Shown: positions 7,621 through 16,151, numbered from the stretch's first letter. The stretch: 32,110 nucleotides of DNA from UBA6772 sp963933205 (GCA_963933205.1 CAWVTK010000006.1:1-32110), one strand, 5' to 3'. Notes: generated by a model from the sequence alone, not told the origin. Program-made: numbers and translations.

Positions 7621-9664
7621 TCTTTTTTAATTCTTCGGGCTCAGCTTCCTTTTGGACTTTTGCAACTTTTGCTGTACTTGGGTTTAAAGTAACAGTCTCA
7701 TCTGTGTCCCAGGGTCTTTTTCCGAATAAAACTTCTAAATCTTCTCTAAAAATAACTTCTTTGCTCAACAATTCACTCGCTAATTTAGACAAAGAATCTT
7801 TATTTTCCTCAAGAACTTTAAGTGCTTTTGCGTAAGCTTCTTCTGTAATAGCTCTAACTTCCTCGTCAATCGTACGTGCAGTCTGTTCGCTATAAGGTTT
7901 GTTAAAACTAGAATTTTGTCCCGACGAGTCGTAATAAGAGATGTTTCCAATTTTATCGCTCAAACCATATACCGTAACCATCGAAGTGGCTTGTCGTGTA
8001 ACCTTTTCTAAATCGCTTAAGGCTCCTGTAGATACTTTTCCAAAGATGATCTTTTCAGCAGCTCTCCCACCTAGGGCAGCACACATCTCATCCATCATTT
8101 GCTCTCGGGTAGTAATTTGACGTTCTTCTGGTAAGTACCAGGCAGCACCTAAAGACTTTCCTCTAGGCACTATGGTTACCTTTACTAATGGAGCTGCATG
8201 TTCTAACATCCAACTAACCGTAGCATGGCCAGCCTCATGGTAGGCAATAACCTCGCGTTCTTTCTTAGATATAATTTTATTTTTCTTTTCTAAACCGCCT
8301 ATTATACGATCTACAGCATCTAAAAAATCTTGTTTTTCAACAAATTCTTTATCCTGACGTGCTGCAATTAGTGCAGCCTCGTTACACATATTGGCAATGT
8401 CTGCACCGGAAAAACCTGGTGTTTGTTTGGCCAAGAAATCAACGTCTAAATTATCTTGTGTCTTCAGTGGAGCTAAATGTACTTCAAAAATTTCCTTTCG
8501 TTCGGTAAGTTCTGGCAAGTCAACATAAATTTGACGGTCAAAACGACCAGCACGAACTAGGGCTCTATCCAATACATCAGCACGATTGGTTGCAGCAATA
8601 ACAATAACATGATCGTTGGTGCCAAAACCATCCATTTCTGTAAGAAGCTGGTTTAAGGTATTTTCTCGCTCATCATTAGAGCCTGTCATTTGGTTTTTTC
8701 CACGCGCTCTACCGATTGCATCAATCTCATCTATAAATATAATTGCAGGAGATTTGTCTTTAGCTTTTTTAAATAAATCGCGAACTCTAGAGGCACCTAC
8801 ACCCACAAACATTTCAACAAAATCTGACCCGGATAGCGAAAAGAAAGGTACCTGCGCTTCGCCAGCTACTGCTTTTGCTAAAAGTGTTTTTCCTGTTCCA
8901 GGAGGTCCTACTAATAAGGCTCCGCGAGGAATTTTACCACCCAATTTGGTGTATTTTTTTGGATTTTTAAGGAAGTCTACAATTTCTTGAACCTCTTCTT
9001 TAGCTCCTTCTAAACCGGCCACATCGTTAAAGGTAGTTTTTACTTCGGTATCTTTGTCGTACAGTTGAGCTTGTGATTTTCCAATATTGAAAATTTGCGA
9101 ACCAGGGCCTCCGCCAGCGCCACCACCACTCATTCTTCGCATAAAGAATAACCATATTCCGATTAGAAATATAAAGGGCATCCAAGCCCAAAAGCTATCC
9201 CAAATACTTTGTTCGTTATTGTAAAAAATTTGCACGCGCTCACTTTCGGTAAATCGAAATCCTTCTTGAGCTTCCTCAATCTTAGTTTCGAAAACTTCTG
9301 ATGTACCAATTTTTATATAATAATGAGGTCCTTTGTTTAAACCCTCACCAAACATAGGCTTGCTAACCGCATCGTGTCGATGCTCCGAAAGGGAAGATTC
9401 CTTAATGAATATTTTAGCGATGTTCTTGTTTTGAATAATCTCAATTTTCGCTACATCTTTGTTTTTTATGTAATCTTGAATAAGCGTTTGTCTGTTGGTT
9501 TCTACGCTTAATGAGCCCATTTCATTACTAAAGAGCATCGAAATCATAAAAAACACAACAATACCATAGATCCAATATAAATTGAATTTAGGTAATTTGT
9601 TTTTCTTTTGATTTGACTTGGTACTTTTAGTCTGAGACTTTGGTGTGCTTTTCTTTTTCGCCAT
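7601..9664 (-). CDS. ftsH: ATP-dependent zinc metalloprotease FtsH
   Basis: A membrane-bound hexameric AAA+ protease that degrades damaged or regulatory membrane and cytosolic proteins. Its 687 residues begin with a Lys-rich tail, a first membrane helix at about 29-46, a periplasmic domain, a second helix at about 161-177 and a Gly-rich linker. The AAA domain has Walker A GPPGTGKT (253-260), Walker B IIFIDE (308-313) and the second region of homology near 357-376. The peptidase domain has the zinc site HEAGH (476-480) and third ligand Asp551. All key residues are present. It starts one base after rsfS stops and overlaps the LUD gene by 20 bases. Confidence 0.98.
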   Translation of the reverse strand: MAKKKSTPKSQTKSTKSNQKKNKLPKFNLYWIYGIVVFFMISMLFSNEMGSLSVETNRQTLIQDYIKNKDVAKIEIIQNKNIAKIFIKESSLSEHRHDAVSKPMFGEGLNKGPHYYIKIGTSEVFETKIEEAQEGFRFTESERVQIFYNNEQSIWDSFWAWMPFIFLIGIWLFFMRRMSGGGAGGGPGSQIFNIGKSQAQLYDKDTEVKTTFNDVAGLEGAKEEVQEIVDFLKNPKKYTKLGGKIPRGALLVGPPGTGKTLLAKAVAGEAQVPFFSLSGSDFVEMFVGVGASRVRDLFKKAKDKSPAIIFIDEIDAIGRARGKNQMTGSNDERENTLNQLLTEMDGFGTNDHVIVIAATNRADVLDRALVRAGRFDRQIYVDLPELTERKEIFEVHLAPLKTQDNLDVDFLAKQTPGFSGADIANMCNEAALIAARQDKEFVEKQDFLDAVDRIIGGLEKKNKIISKKEREVIAYHEAGHATVSWMLEHAAPLVKVTIVPRGKSLGAAWYLPEERQITTREQMMDEMCAALGGRAAEKIIFGKVSTGALSDLEKVTRQATSMVTVYGLSDKIGNISYYDSSGQNSSFNKPYSEQTARTIDEEVRAITEEAYAKALKVLEENKDSLSKLASELLSKEVIFREDLEVLFGKRPWDTDETVTLNPSTAKVAKVQKEAEPEELKKNEKESV

Positions 9665-9665
9665 C

Positions 9666-10040
9666 TTAATGTGTTGCTTCTATTGAAGTGATTTTTGCAT
9701 CCCCCCACAATTCTTCTAATGCATAGAAATCTCTTACGGGTGTTTGGAATATATGAGCTACTACATTAACATAGTCCATTAAGACCCACTCAGATGTTTC
9801 AGTTCCTTCCTTGTGCCAAGGTTTGTCATTTAAGGTTTCAAGGGTCTCTTTCTGAATAGAGTCTGCAATTGCATTTACTTGAGTGTTCGAATTTGCATTA
9901 CTTATCACAAAGAAATCACATACAGCTGTATCTATACCTCTTAGATCTACAACTTTAATGTTTTCCGCCTTTTTTTCATGCATTCCTTTTACGATTACAT
10001 CTACAAGGGCTTTGATTTCCAAACTTCTATCTTCTTTCAT
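9666..10040 (-). CDS. rsfS: Ribosome silencing factor RsfS
   Basis: RsfS binds ribosomal protein uL14 and blocks subunit joining when nutrients are scarce. The 124 residues match the family (DUF143), with VVDLRGIDTAVCDFFVISNA near the N-terminus and GTETSEWVLMDYVNVVAHIF in the core. It heads the minus-strand operon that continues into ftsH one base later. Two TAnnTTTG elements lie upstream at 10062-10069 and 10082-10089. Confidence 0.94.
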   Translation of the reverse strand: MKEDRSLEIKALVDVIVKGMHEKKAENIKVVDLRGIDTAVCDFFVISNANSNTQVNAIADSIQKETLETLNDKPWHKEGTETSEWVLMDYVNVVAHIFQTPVRDFYALEELWGDAKITSIEATH

Positions 10041-10061
10041 TCGATTCTACTGATTAGCTTG

Positions 10062-10089
10062 CAAAAATAATGCTTTTAAGCCAAATATA
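10062..10089 (-). promoter_or_regulatory. Two -7 promoter elements ahead of rsfS
   Basis: Read on the minus strand, TATATTTG (10089-10082) and TATTTTTG (10069-10062) both match TAnnTTTG. The nearer one ends 21 bases before the rsfS ATG. Two in a row suggest alternative start points for the operon. Confidence 0.5.
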
Positions 10090-10137
10090 ATTCTTATAAT
10101 GCTAGTAAATTCAGTTAACTAAAGTTAAGACTTTTAC

Positions 10138-10145
10138 TATCTTTA
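10138..10145 (+). promoter_or_regulatory. Possible -7 element of birA
   Basis: TATCTTTA matches TAnnTTTG except for its last base and ends 10 bases before the birA ATG. It shares the 115-base divergent gap with the rsfS promoters. Confidence 0.35.
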
Positions 10146-10155
10146 TTCTCTGCTT

Positions 10156-10902
10156 ATGGAAACACTTTTTATTGGTAAAAATTATTTGAAGTTTGAAGAG
10201 TTAACCTCCACTAACACTTGGCTTATGGAGCGTTTGTCTACTCAGATATTCCCTGAAGGAACCCTTGTTCTAGCCATGAGTCAAACAGCTGGTAAAGGGC
10301 AACGCGGAACTAGTTGGTCTGCAGATTTGTTAAATTCTTTAACGTTTAGTCTTCTTATAAAACCAACTTTTTTACCTATTTCTAATGTTTACGATTTAAG
10401 TGTTTGTATTGCACTGGCTATTCATGATTGTTTAAATGAGCTTAGGCCGGGTTTTAAAATTAAATGGCCAAACGATATTTATTTCCACAATAAAAAAGTT
10501 GCGGGTATTTTAATTGAAAATCAGATGAGCAAGTCTTTGTATCAAAATGCCGTTGTTGGAATCGGTTTAAATGTAAACCAATCGGAATTTTTAAATTTAC
10601 CTAAAGCTACTTCTTTAAAACAGATTTTGGGTCTTAACTTCCCTATAGATAAAGTGCTAGAAAGACTTTGCGAGACTATTGAAGCACGATACCTTCAGCT
10701 AAGAGCCGGTAAGTTCGATTACCTATTAAAATCGTATCTTAAAAACATGTATTGGTTTAACGAAACTCGAGTTTTTAAGGCCAATAACGAACAATTTACT
10801 GCTGCCATAATCGGTGTTTTAAGGAATGGAAGGCTGGTGTTAAAGCTCGAAGACGGAAGTATTCAAGACTTTGACATTAAGCAGCTTAGTTTTGTTTGCT
10901 AA
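10156..10902 (+). CDS. birA: Biotin-[acetyl-CoA carboxylase] ligase
   Basis: Attaches biotin to the carrier lysine of biotin-dependent carboxylases through biotinyl-AMP. Its 248 residues contain the ligase core only: LTSTNTWL, the adenylate-binding GKGQRG loop (46-51), KWPND (103-107) and KKVAGILIE (113-121). There is no N-terminal helix-turn-helix domain, so unlike the E. coli protein it should be a ligase and not a repressor. It is divergent from rsfS and runs tail to tail into a small membrane-protein gene with only four bases between the stop codons. Confidence 0.95.
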   Translation: METLFIGKNYLKFEELTSTNTWLMERLSTQIFPEGTLVLAMSQTAGKGQRGTSWSADLLNSLTFSLLIKPTFLPISNVYDLSVCIALAIHDCLNELRPGFKIKWPNDIYFHNKKVAGILIENQMSKSLYQNAVVGIGLNVNQSEFLNLPKATSLKQILGLNFPIDKVLERLCETIEARYLQLRAGKFDYLLKSYLKNMYWFNETRVFKANNEQFTAAIIGVLRNGRLVLKLEDGSIQDFDIKQLSFVC

Positions 10903-10906
10903 GTTT

Positions 10907-11311
10907 TTATTTTGCACATCTATAAGCCATTAACGCCATAGGTATGTAGGCGAGAAGTAAATCTGTTAAATCGAACCATAGCGGAGCTGGAAGCGATAAG
11001 CTCATTAAAACTCCACCAATAAGAAAAAGAATTCCAATTGCTAAGGCAAACTTTAGTTTATGAGTAAGTGCAATTTTTGCAGCTACATAGGCTCCTGTTA
11101 AAGTTCCAAGTGCATGTGCCAAAAAGGGCATTGTATAGTTTATGGGTTTAAAAAGATGTATGTTTTCTGCCAAACTTAACATGTTAGATTGATCTATTTC
11201 TTTAGGCAATGGGATGATTGAACCACTATGGGTTATTAGTATCATGTTTACGGTTCCGCCAATAAAAGCCCCTGCAATAAATGCGAAGGTATTTTGAAGT
11301 ATTTTTCTCAT
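10907..11311 (-). CDS. Small membrane protein of unknown function
   Basis: A 134-residue protein I cannot name. It has about four hydrophobic stretches, near residues 5-28, 60-82, 85-107 and 112-130, with several Gly-rich turns in the first (FIAGAFIGGTVN). The central loop between the first two helices probably lies outside the membrane. It stands apart from the pseudogenes upstream, and a short palindrome at 11346-11360 sits before its start. The other end abuts birA. Confidence 0.7.
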   Translation of the reverse strand: MRKILQNTFAFIAGAFIGGTVNMILITHSGSIIPLPKEIDQSNMLSLAENIHLFKPINYTMPFLAHALGTLTGAYVAAKIALTHKLKFALAIGILFLIGGVLMSLSLPAPLWFDLTDLLLAYIPMALMAYRCAK

Positions 11312-11345
11312 TTTATTTTTAAGTTTTAGATACTCATTTATGTTT

Positions 11346-11360
11346 TCGATTTAAAATCGA
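11346..11360. promoter_or_regulatory. Perfect 7-bp palindrome upstream of the 11311 gene
   Basis: TCGATTTAAAATCGA is an inverted repeat with a one-base centre, 34 bases before the start codon of the small membrane-protein gene. It could be an operator for a dimeric regulator, but only one copy is seen. Confidence 0.3.
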
Positions 11361-11575
11361 TAATTTTCAGTTAATAATTGGGCCGTTTTTGTTGAATCAT
11401 TTTTGTGTTTTTGACGAATTTTAAGGACTCTTGCATTTCCCTTTTTTACAGAATTTCTAAGCGCATGTCTTAGGATCCATTTCAGTTATTTGATTGCACC
11501 TTCAATCCAATTTTGGCATACGTTCAGTGCAAAAACTAAATAGATATTTGCAATAGCCCATCTTGTTTGCCTCAC
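11351..11575 (-). pseudogene. Possible gene remnant with an internal stop
   Basis: On the minus strand one frame stays protein-like from a GTG at 11575 to a TAA at 11351, interrupted by a single TAA at 11488-11486. The first part reads RWAIANIYLVFALNVCQNW and the second is basic (LRNSVKKGNARVLKIRQKHK). A CAA-to-TAA change would explain the break and would leave a protein of about 74 residues. I do not recognise the family. It lies just downstream of the methyltransferase pseudogene and may be part of the same decayed stretch, or chance. Confidence 0.3.
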
Positions 11576-11593
11576 TAAGGCTAATATTTACGC

Positions 11594-12404
11594 TTATTCT
11601 TCACCTTTTTTATTTGCGACTATAGCGTATGTCATGGGTATTTTACTGTCAAGGTGCTTTATTCTGAATTTTTTTTCTGCAACTTTTATCGTTTTATTAA
11701 AGCAGTCGTAGGGAGCGTAATCGAATTCTTCGAAAGATGAGATTTCTAGATTATGTTTAAGTAAGCTGCCCATTACCTCGCTTAAGCTATGGTTCCACAT
11801 AACATAGGTTTGTGTAATTTCTGCTTGTTTGTCTGCGTATGTTCCACTTTCGGTTTCTGTAATTGCGCCAGAATTAAAATACCTGTATTTAATTTTTTCA
11901 AAATTATCGTCAAACATCCATACAAAGGGTTGAAATTATACGAATACAAAAGAGCCCTTTGGATTAAGAAAATTAGAAATAATTTCTGCCCACTTATTTA
12001 AATCTGGCAACCAGCCAACAGTTCCATAACTGGTAAAAATTAAATCGAATTTTTTATCTAAATACTTGGGTAGCTCGTATAAGTCGCAACAAATAAATTG
12101 TGTATTGGCATTTGTTTGTTTGGCAATTTTTACTGCGCTTTCTATTGCTTTGTTTGCCAAATCTATGCCTATCACATTTGCACCCATTCTACTTAAAGAA
12201 ATACTGTCTTGTTCAAAATGACATTGTAAATGTAGTATCGATTTACCTTTTAATATTTCCAAGTAAATTTAATTCGATTTCATTTAAAGAGCTAGTACCA
12301 CTTAAAAAGCCCTTAAGATCGTAAAAGTCAGATTTTAAATGAGAGTCCACTCTATTGTTCCAATACGCTCTGTTTATTTTTATATATTCTTTTTCTTTAT
12401 CCAC
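11594..12404 (-). pseudogene. Class I SAM-dependent methyltransferase, broken by a frameshift and a stop codon
   Basis: Three collinear pieces on the minus strand form one methyltransferase. The N-terminal piece starts at GTG 12404 (INRAYWNNRVDSHLKSDFYD) and runs into TAA just after GNIK. One base later in phase, KGKSILHLQCHFEQDS begins the SAM-binding domain, which runs to GSFVFV and a TAA at 11938-11936. In the same frame FQPFVWMFDDNFEKIKYRY continues to the true end at 11594. The span is 811 bases, exactly 270 codons plus one extra base; the likely extra A is in the run read from 12251-12248. The in-frame TAA probably replaced GAA. Motif I also has Glu where relatives have Gly (HFEQD for HFGQD). 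Multiple lesions argue for a true pseudogene, not sequencing error alone. Confidence 0.82.
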
Positions 12405-12461
12405 TTGTCTATTTTTTGATGCAGTTTCTAGCAGCAGTATATTGTTTATACATTCTATTTA

Positions 12462-12915
12462 TTATACTCCAAATTGATTTAGGTGGTGGTTTAGATGCTT
12501 GTAGAACATAGTATTCCACTGTGTAGAGGTTAATAATCCAAACGAATGGCTTTCCTTTTGATGAAAATAGTTGGCGCCTAATTCTTGTGTTTTAATTACA
12601 TACGAAATTAGAAGATTTTTTTCCTTTTCAAAATCCCGGTCATTTGTAATTAGAAAGTCAGGCCCAGTTCTACGGTTTTTTTTTGTAAGGTTTTTGGCTT
12701 ACATCTGTGTTTTTCACAAAAGTCTGTAACATCCATTTTTTTAAGCCCTTGGGCTGCTCCTTTTTGTTTTCATAAACAAGTTGATAGGTAACATTGCAAT
12801 GTGCTAACATTTGAGCCACGCTCATTTTTCCCCATACTTTTTTCGAATCAGTGTTTAGTAAGCTAATTCTTTGTATTATTTCTTCAGAACTTTTTTTTAC
12901 AAATAAGTTTTTCAT
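12462..12915 (-). pseudogene. DUF1569 family protein with a frameshift in a run of nine A
   Basis: From ATG 12915 the frame gives 81 residues typical of the DUF1569 N-terminus (WGKMSVAQMLAHCNVTYQ) and ends at KPYKKKP-stop. In the next frame the family's C-terminal half follows at once: PDFLITNDRDFEKEKNLL, then SHSFGLLTSTQWNTMFYKHL, ending at TAA 12462. The total is 454 bases, 150 codons plus stop plus one base. The junction is a run of nine A in the coding strand (nine T on the plus strand near 12676-12684); eight would restore the frame. DUF1569 proteins belong to the DinB-like four-helix fold. A sequencing or assembly error, a real mutation, or RNA-polymerase slippage on the A run are all possible. 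Confidence 0.82.
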
Positions 12916-12977
12916 CTTTATTACTATTTTTAGTTATTTATTTTATAAAAGTATAATGTGTTATTGTAGCGCTCTTT

Positions 12978-13883
12978 TTATTTTTTGATAAAAAGGTTGT
13001 CTAAAGCTTCTTTTACCGTGTTAAACTCAAATGTAAACCCAAGATCTGTTAGTTTCTTCGAAGAAACTCTACTGCCATATATTAGTATTGAACTCATTTT
13101 TCCAAAGAGCACTTTCATAACAAATTTCGGAATGTTTGGAAGGAAGATTTTACGATTGAGAACACTTCCGATTCTATTGGTTAAATCTATGTTGTTGATG
13201 TGTTGCGGAGCTACGGCATTGTATACACCGTTTAAATTATTCTTTATTGTATACTCAAAAACCTTACTAAGGTCTTTAATATGAATCCAGGGCATGTACT
13301 GTTTTCCCGAGCCAATTCCAGCACCGATCCCAAGTTTAATAGGTTGACTTATTTTTTTTAGTGCACCCTCGTTTTTTGCCAAAATTATTCCAATTCTTAT
13401 AATGGTAATAGATTGTGCCACTCTGCTTTTGAAGAACATATGCGCGGCATTTTCCCATTCATTACATACGGCACTTAAAAAATCGGTTCCCTTTTCACTT
13501 TCTTCGTTAAAAACCTCGTCTGTATTTACGGTGCCATAAAAACCTGTAGCAGATGCCGAAATAAATTTATCTAAAATTATTCCTTGCGCTTTTAGAGCAT
13601 TTAGAATTAATAATGAACCCGCCACTCGACTTGATGAAATTAGATCTTTTCTCTTTTTTGTCCACCTTTTATCTGCTATGGAAGCCCCTGCTAAATGAAT
13701 AACTATATGTACATTTTTTAATGCCTCTGGATCTATGTATTTGTTTTTAACGTCCCACAAGTATTCGTTTTTTGCAGTTACTCTTCTGGTTAAAAATCGT
13801 ATTGAATGACTCTTCTCCAACTGCTCGGATAGATGCTTGGCAAGCATTCCGTTGGCACCAGTTATTAGAATGTTTTTATGCAT
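12978..13883 (-). CDS. TIGR01777 family NAD(P)-dependent epimerase-like oxidoreductase
   Basis: A 301-residue extended-SDR protein. The N-terminal ITGANGMLAKHL is the nucleotide-binding GxxGxxxxxL motif, followed by VIHLAGASIADKRWTKKRK, a hallmark of the TIGR01777 (YfcH/SULA-like) family. The C-terminal ~50 residues are of the DUF1731 type. The substrate is unknown. It lies 62 bases upstream of the broken DUF1569 gene on the same strand and 186 bases after the uracil-DNA glycosylase-like gene. Members of this family often occur near photolyase or cryptochrome genes; none is visible here. Confidence 0.9.
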   Translation of the reverse strand: MHKNILITGANGMLAKHLSEQLEKSHSIRFLTRRVTAKNEYLWDVKNKYIDPEALKNVHIVIHLAGASIADKRWTKKRKDLISSSRVAGSLLILNALKAQGIILDKFISASATGFYGTVNTDEVFNEESEKGTDFLSAVCNEWENAAHMFFKSRVAQSITIIRIGIILAKNEGALKKISQPIKLGIGAGIGSGKQYMPWIHIKDLSKVFEYTIKNNLNGVYNAVAPQHINNIDLTNRIGSVLNRKIFLPNIPKFVMKVLFGKMSSILIYGSRVSSKKLTDLGFTFEFNTVKEALDNLFIKK

Positions 13884-13947
13884 GTGTAAATAAGCTGTTT
13901 TCTATTGTATAGTATTTAGAAGCTAAATAATACTTCTACAGGATTGT

Positions 13948-14002
13948 CCTTTATTTGTAGCAAAAGAGTTTAGTAGTTTAACTCTGTTTCCCTTTATTTG
14001 TA
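13948..14002. repeat. 12-bp direct repeats flanking a small hairpin
   Basis: CCTTTATTTGTA occurs at 13948-13959 and again at 13991-14002. Between them AGAGTT and AACTCT can pair around a nine-base loop. The unit lies in the 186-base gap between two minus-strand genes and has no coding potential in either direction. It may be regulatory. Confidence 0.4.
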
Positions 14003-14069
14003 AAGCTAGGAATTATACAACAAGTTACAAGTTTTCAATTACAGCTTTATGTATTCAAACTAGAAGATG

Positions 14070-14645
14070 CTACAAAGAGAGAATTCTAGCTATTTCTCTT
14101 TGTAATTCTGGAACGACTAAATGTTTAAACCACTCGTTTTTTGCCTGCCAAATATTGTTTCTTGGCGATGGGTGCGGTAAAACAAAGTATTTTGGTAAGT
14201 ATTTTGGGTAATTTTTAACTGTATCTGTTAAGTTTTTATCAAGCTTGGGTTTTAAATAATACTCTTGTGCATAGGAACCAATAAGTAAAATAAGTTCAAC
14301 CTCTTTTAATTGATCTAATAGTTTCTCATGCCAAAATGGTGCGCACTCTTTTCTTGGTTTCAAATCGCCTGATTTACCTTTTCCAGGATAACAAAAGCCC
14401 ATAGGAATTATGGCGAATTTTTTTGTGTCGTAAAAGTCTTCTTTTTTTACAGCCATCCAACTTCTTAAGTTTTCGCCACTTTTATCTCCCCATGGAATAC
14501 CCGTTTTATGAACCAACGCACCTGGAGCTTGTCCAATTATTACGATCTTACTACTTATGCTTGCTGCAACAATAGGCCTTGTTCCAAAGGGTAAATGTTC
14601 TTTGCATAAGGTGCAAGTGGTAATTTCGTCTATTAGTTTTTTCAT
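14070..14645 (-). CDS. Uracil-DNA glycosylase-family protein with four cysteines
   Basis: A 191-residue protein of the UDG superfamily (COG1573-like), which removes uracil or other damaged bases from DNA. Motif I is GQAPG (38-42) followed by TGIPWGD, and motif II is HPSPRN (159-164). Cys11 and Cys14 form CxxC near the N-terminus, and Cys85 and Cys101 lie 16 residues apart. This spacing resembles the [4Fe-4S] ligands of family 4 and 5 UDGs, so a cluster is plausible although the overall sequence is divergent. The gene begins 21 bases after the DUF2867-type SDR and is probably co-transcribed with it. Confidence 0.85.
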   Translation of the reverse strand: MKKLIDEITTCTLCKEHLPFGTRPIVAASISSKIVIIGQAPGALVHKTGIPWGDKSGENLRSWMAVKKEDFYDTKKFAIIPMGFCYPGKGKSGDLKPRKECAPFWHEKLLDQLKEVELILLIGSYAQEYYLKPKLDKNLTDTVKNYPKYLPKYFVLPHPSPRNNIWQAKNEWFKHLVVPELQREIARILSL

Positions 14646-14666
14646 CTATTGTATTTTGTATACTTT

Positions 14667-16109
14667 TTATTCTTTATTTTTATTCTTTTTAGTATTTAAA
14701 CTTATTTTAGTTAACAATCCATTAAAAATATAACCATGCAGAGGGTATACCGAAAGCCAATATATTCTACCTGCTAATCCTAAGGGTCTAAAGGTTGCCG
14801 TTTGAATTAGTTCGTTGCCCACAATTTTAAATTCGAGCCAGGCTTCTCCTGGTAGTTTCATTTCGGCAAATAATAATAATCTACCTTCCGATTTGTTGGC
14901 ATATAGTACGCGCCAAAAGTCTAAAGAATCTCCTGCAGATAAGGTGGTTCTATTTGTGCGTCCTCTTCTTAAACCAACCCCACCAAATAGTTTATCTAGA
15001 AAGCCTCTAGTTCTCCAAAGCCAATTTCCATGATACCACCCTGTTTTTCCACCAATGCTCCATATCTTTTCTAAGGAAGCGTTGTAATCGTCAATTTTTT
15101 GTACTCTTCGGTCTTTAAAACATCCAAATTCCGGTACAGAAATAAATTCTGATATGTTGATGTTTGTTTCGCTACTAGAGTAAGAGTCTTTCCAGCTCGA
15201 GGCAATTTCATTGCTTTCTATATTCTCAAAAGCCTTCATTAAAGACTCTCTATAGGATATCGGCTTAATATCAAGTATGTTGTTTATTTCATTGTTTCTA
15301 CAGGTTACCTCAACCTTCATGCTTTCTACTAAAGACTTCGCTAGTTTGTATGAGGTAGACGTTACAAAATAGAGCCAATAGGAGGATAGCTTGGGCGTCA
15401 TTACCGGAACCGTCCAAATTTTTCTTTTTAAATTTCTAACATCCGCAAATTCAAGCAGCATATCTTTGTACGATAAAATTTCATCGGCTCCTATGTCAAA
15501 ATTCCTGTTAAACGTGGCTTCTTTTCCTATGCACTCAATTAAAAAGCTTTGCACATCAACAATACCTATGGGTTGGCATTTAGTTAGTAGCCACTTTGGT
15601 GTAACCATTACCGGAAGTTTTTCCACTAAATCGCGCATTATTTCAAAAGAAGCACTTCCGGAGCCCACAATTATTCCAGCTCTAAAGGTTGTTAAATTGT
15701 AAGTCCCTTTTGCAAGCTCATCTTCTACTGTTTTTCTCGATTGTAAATGTTTCGATAAATTTTTCTCGTTTACAATGCCACTCAGGTAAATGACTTGTTT
15801 AACTGAGGTGCTAGAGAGTTTGTCTCTAAAGTTTGTGGCCGATTGTTGTTCTAAAGCCTTGTAATTTTCGGATGTTGACATAGAATGAACCAAGTAATAG
15901 GCAATGTCTATATCGTTTGGGATTTTTGAAAGCGATTCGGTGTCTAGTAAATCAACTTCTATTATCGTAATATTCGCCTTTAATGATTGAGGCGGGTGAA
16001 ATCTTGTTTTATCTCTAACACAGCAAATAACTTGGTAACCTTTACTCACCAATAAAGGTAAAATTCTTTTTCCGATATAACCGGTTGCGCCTGTTAAGAG
16101 TATTTTCAT
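14667..16109 (-). CDS. SDR-family protein with C-terminal DUF2867 domain
   Basis: A 480-residue protein in two parts. Residues 1 to about 290 are an NmrA/atypical SDR domain: LTGATGYIGKRILPLL is the dinucleotide-binding motif, with YYLVHSMS in the core. Residues from about 330 on are a DUF2867 domain, with GKTGWYHGNWLWRTRGFLDK, GLRRGR and the C-terminal GLAGRIYWLSVYPLH. The length and domain order are usual for this fusion. The substrate is unknown. It sits between the Tyr-less SDR (42-base gap upstream) and the UDG-family gene (21-base gap downstream), likely one transcript. Related SDRs are often seen beside photolyase genes in marine bacteria. Confidence 0.9.
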   Translation of the reverse strand: MKILLTGATGYIGKRILPLLVSKGYQVICCVRDKTRFHPPQSLKANITIIEVDLLDTESLSKIPNDIDIAYYLVHSMSTSENYKALEQQSATNFRDKLSSTSVKQVIYLSGIVNEKNLSKHLQSRKTVEDELAKGTYNLTTFRAGIIVGSGSASFEIMRDLVEKLPVMVTPKWLLTKCQPIGIVDVQSFLIECIGKEATFNRNFDIGADEILSYKDMLLEFADVRNLKRKIWTVPVMTPKLSSYWLYFVTSTSYKLAKSLVESMKVEVTCRNNEINNILDIKPISYRESLMKAFENIESNEIASSWKDSYSSSETNINISEFISVPEFGCFKDRRVQKIDDYNASLEKIWSIGGKTGWYHGNWLWRTRGFLDKLFGGVGLRRGRTNRTTLSAGDSLDFWRVLYANKSEGRLLLFAEMKLPGEAWLEFKIVGNELIQTATFRPLGLAGRIYWLSVYPLHGYIFNGLLTKISLNTKKNKNKE

Positions 16110-16151
16110 TTGGTGTGTTGCTTGTTTAAATAGTATCTATCTACTTAAATG

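Noticed and set aside
8616..8990. 124-codon plus-strand frame inside ftsH
   Set aside because: It is antisense to the conserved AAA domain and its translation has no protein-like pattern; a shadow of ftsH.
11936..12262. 108-residue methyltransferase as a stand-alone gene
   Set aside because: It lacks the family's N- and C-terminal parts, which are found on both sides in continuous order; treated as part of a pseudogene.
12670..12915. 81-residue DUF1569 protein as a complete gene
   Set aside because: The family's C-terminal half follows in the next frame, so the stop is due to a frameshift.
13884..14069. Possible photolyase remnant between the UDG-family and TIGR01777 genes
   Set aside because: All frames are interrupted by frequent stops and no photolyase motif is visible.
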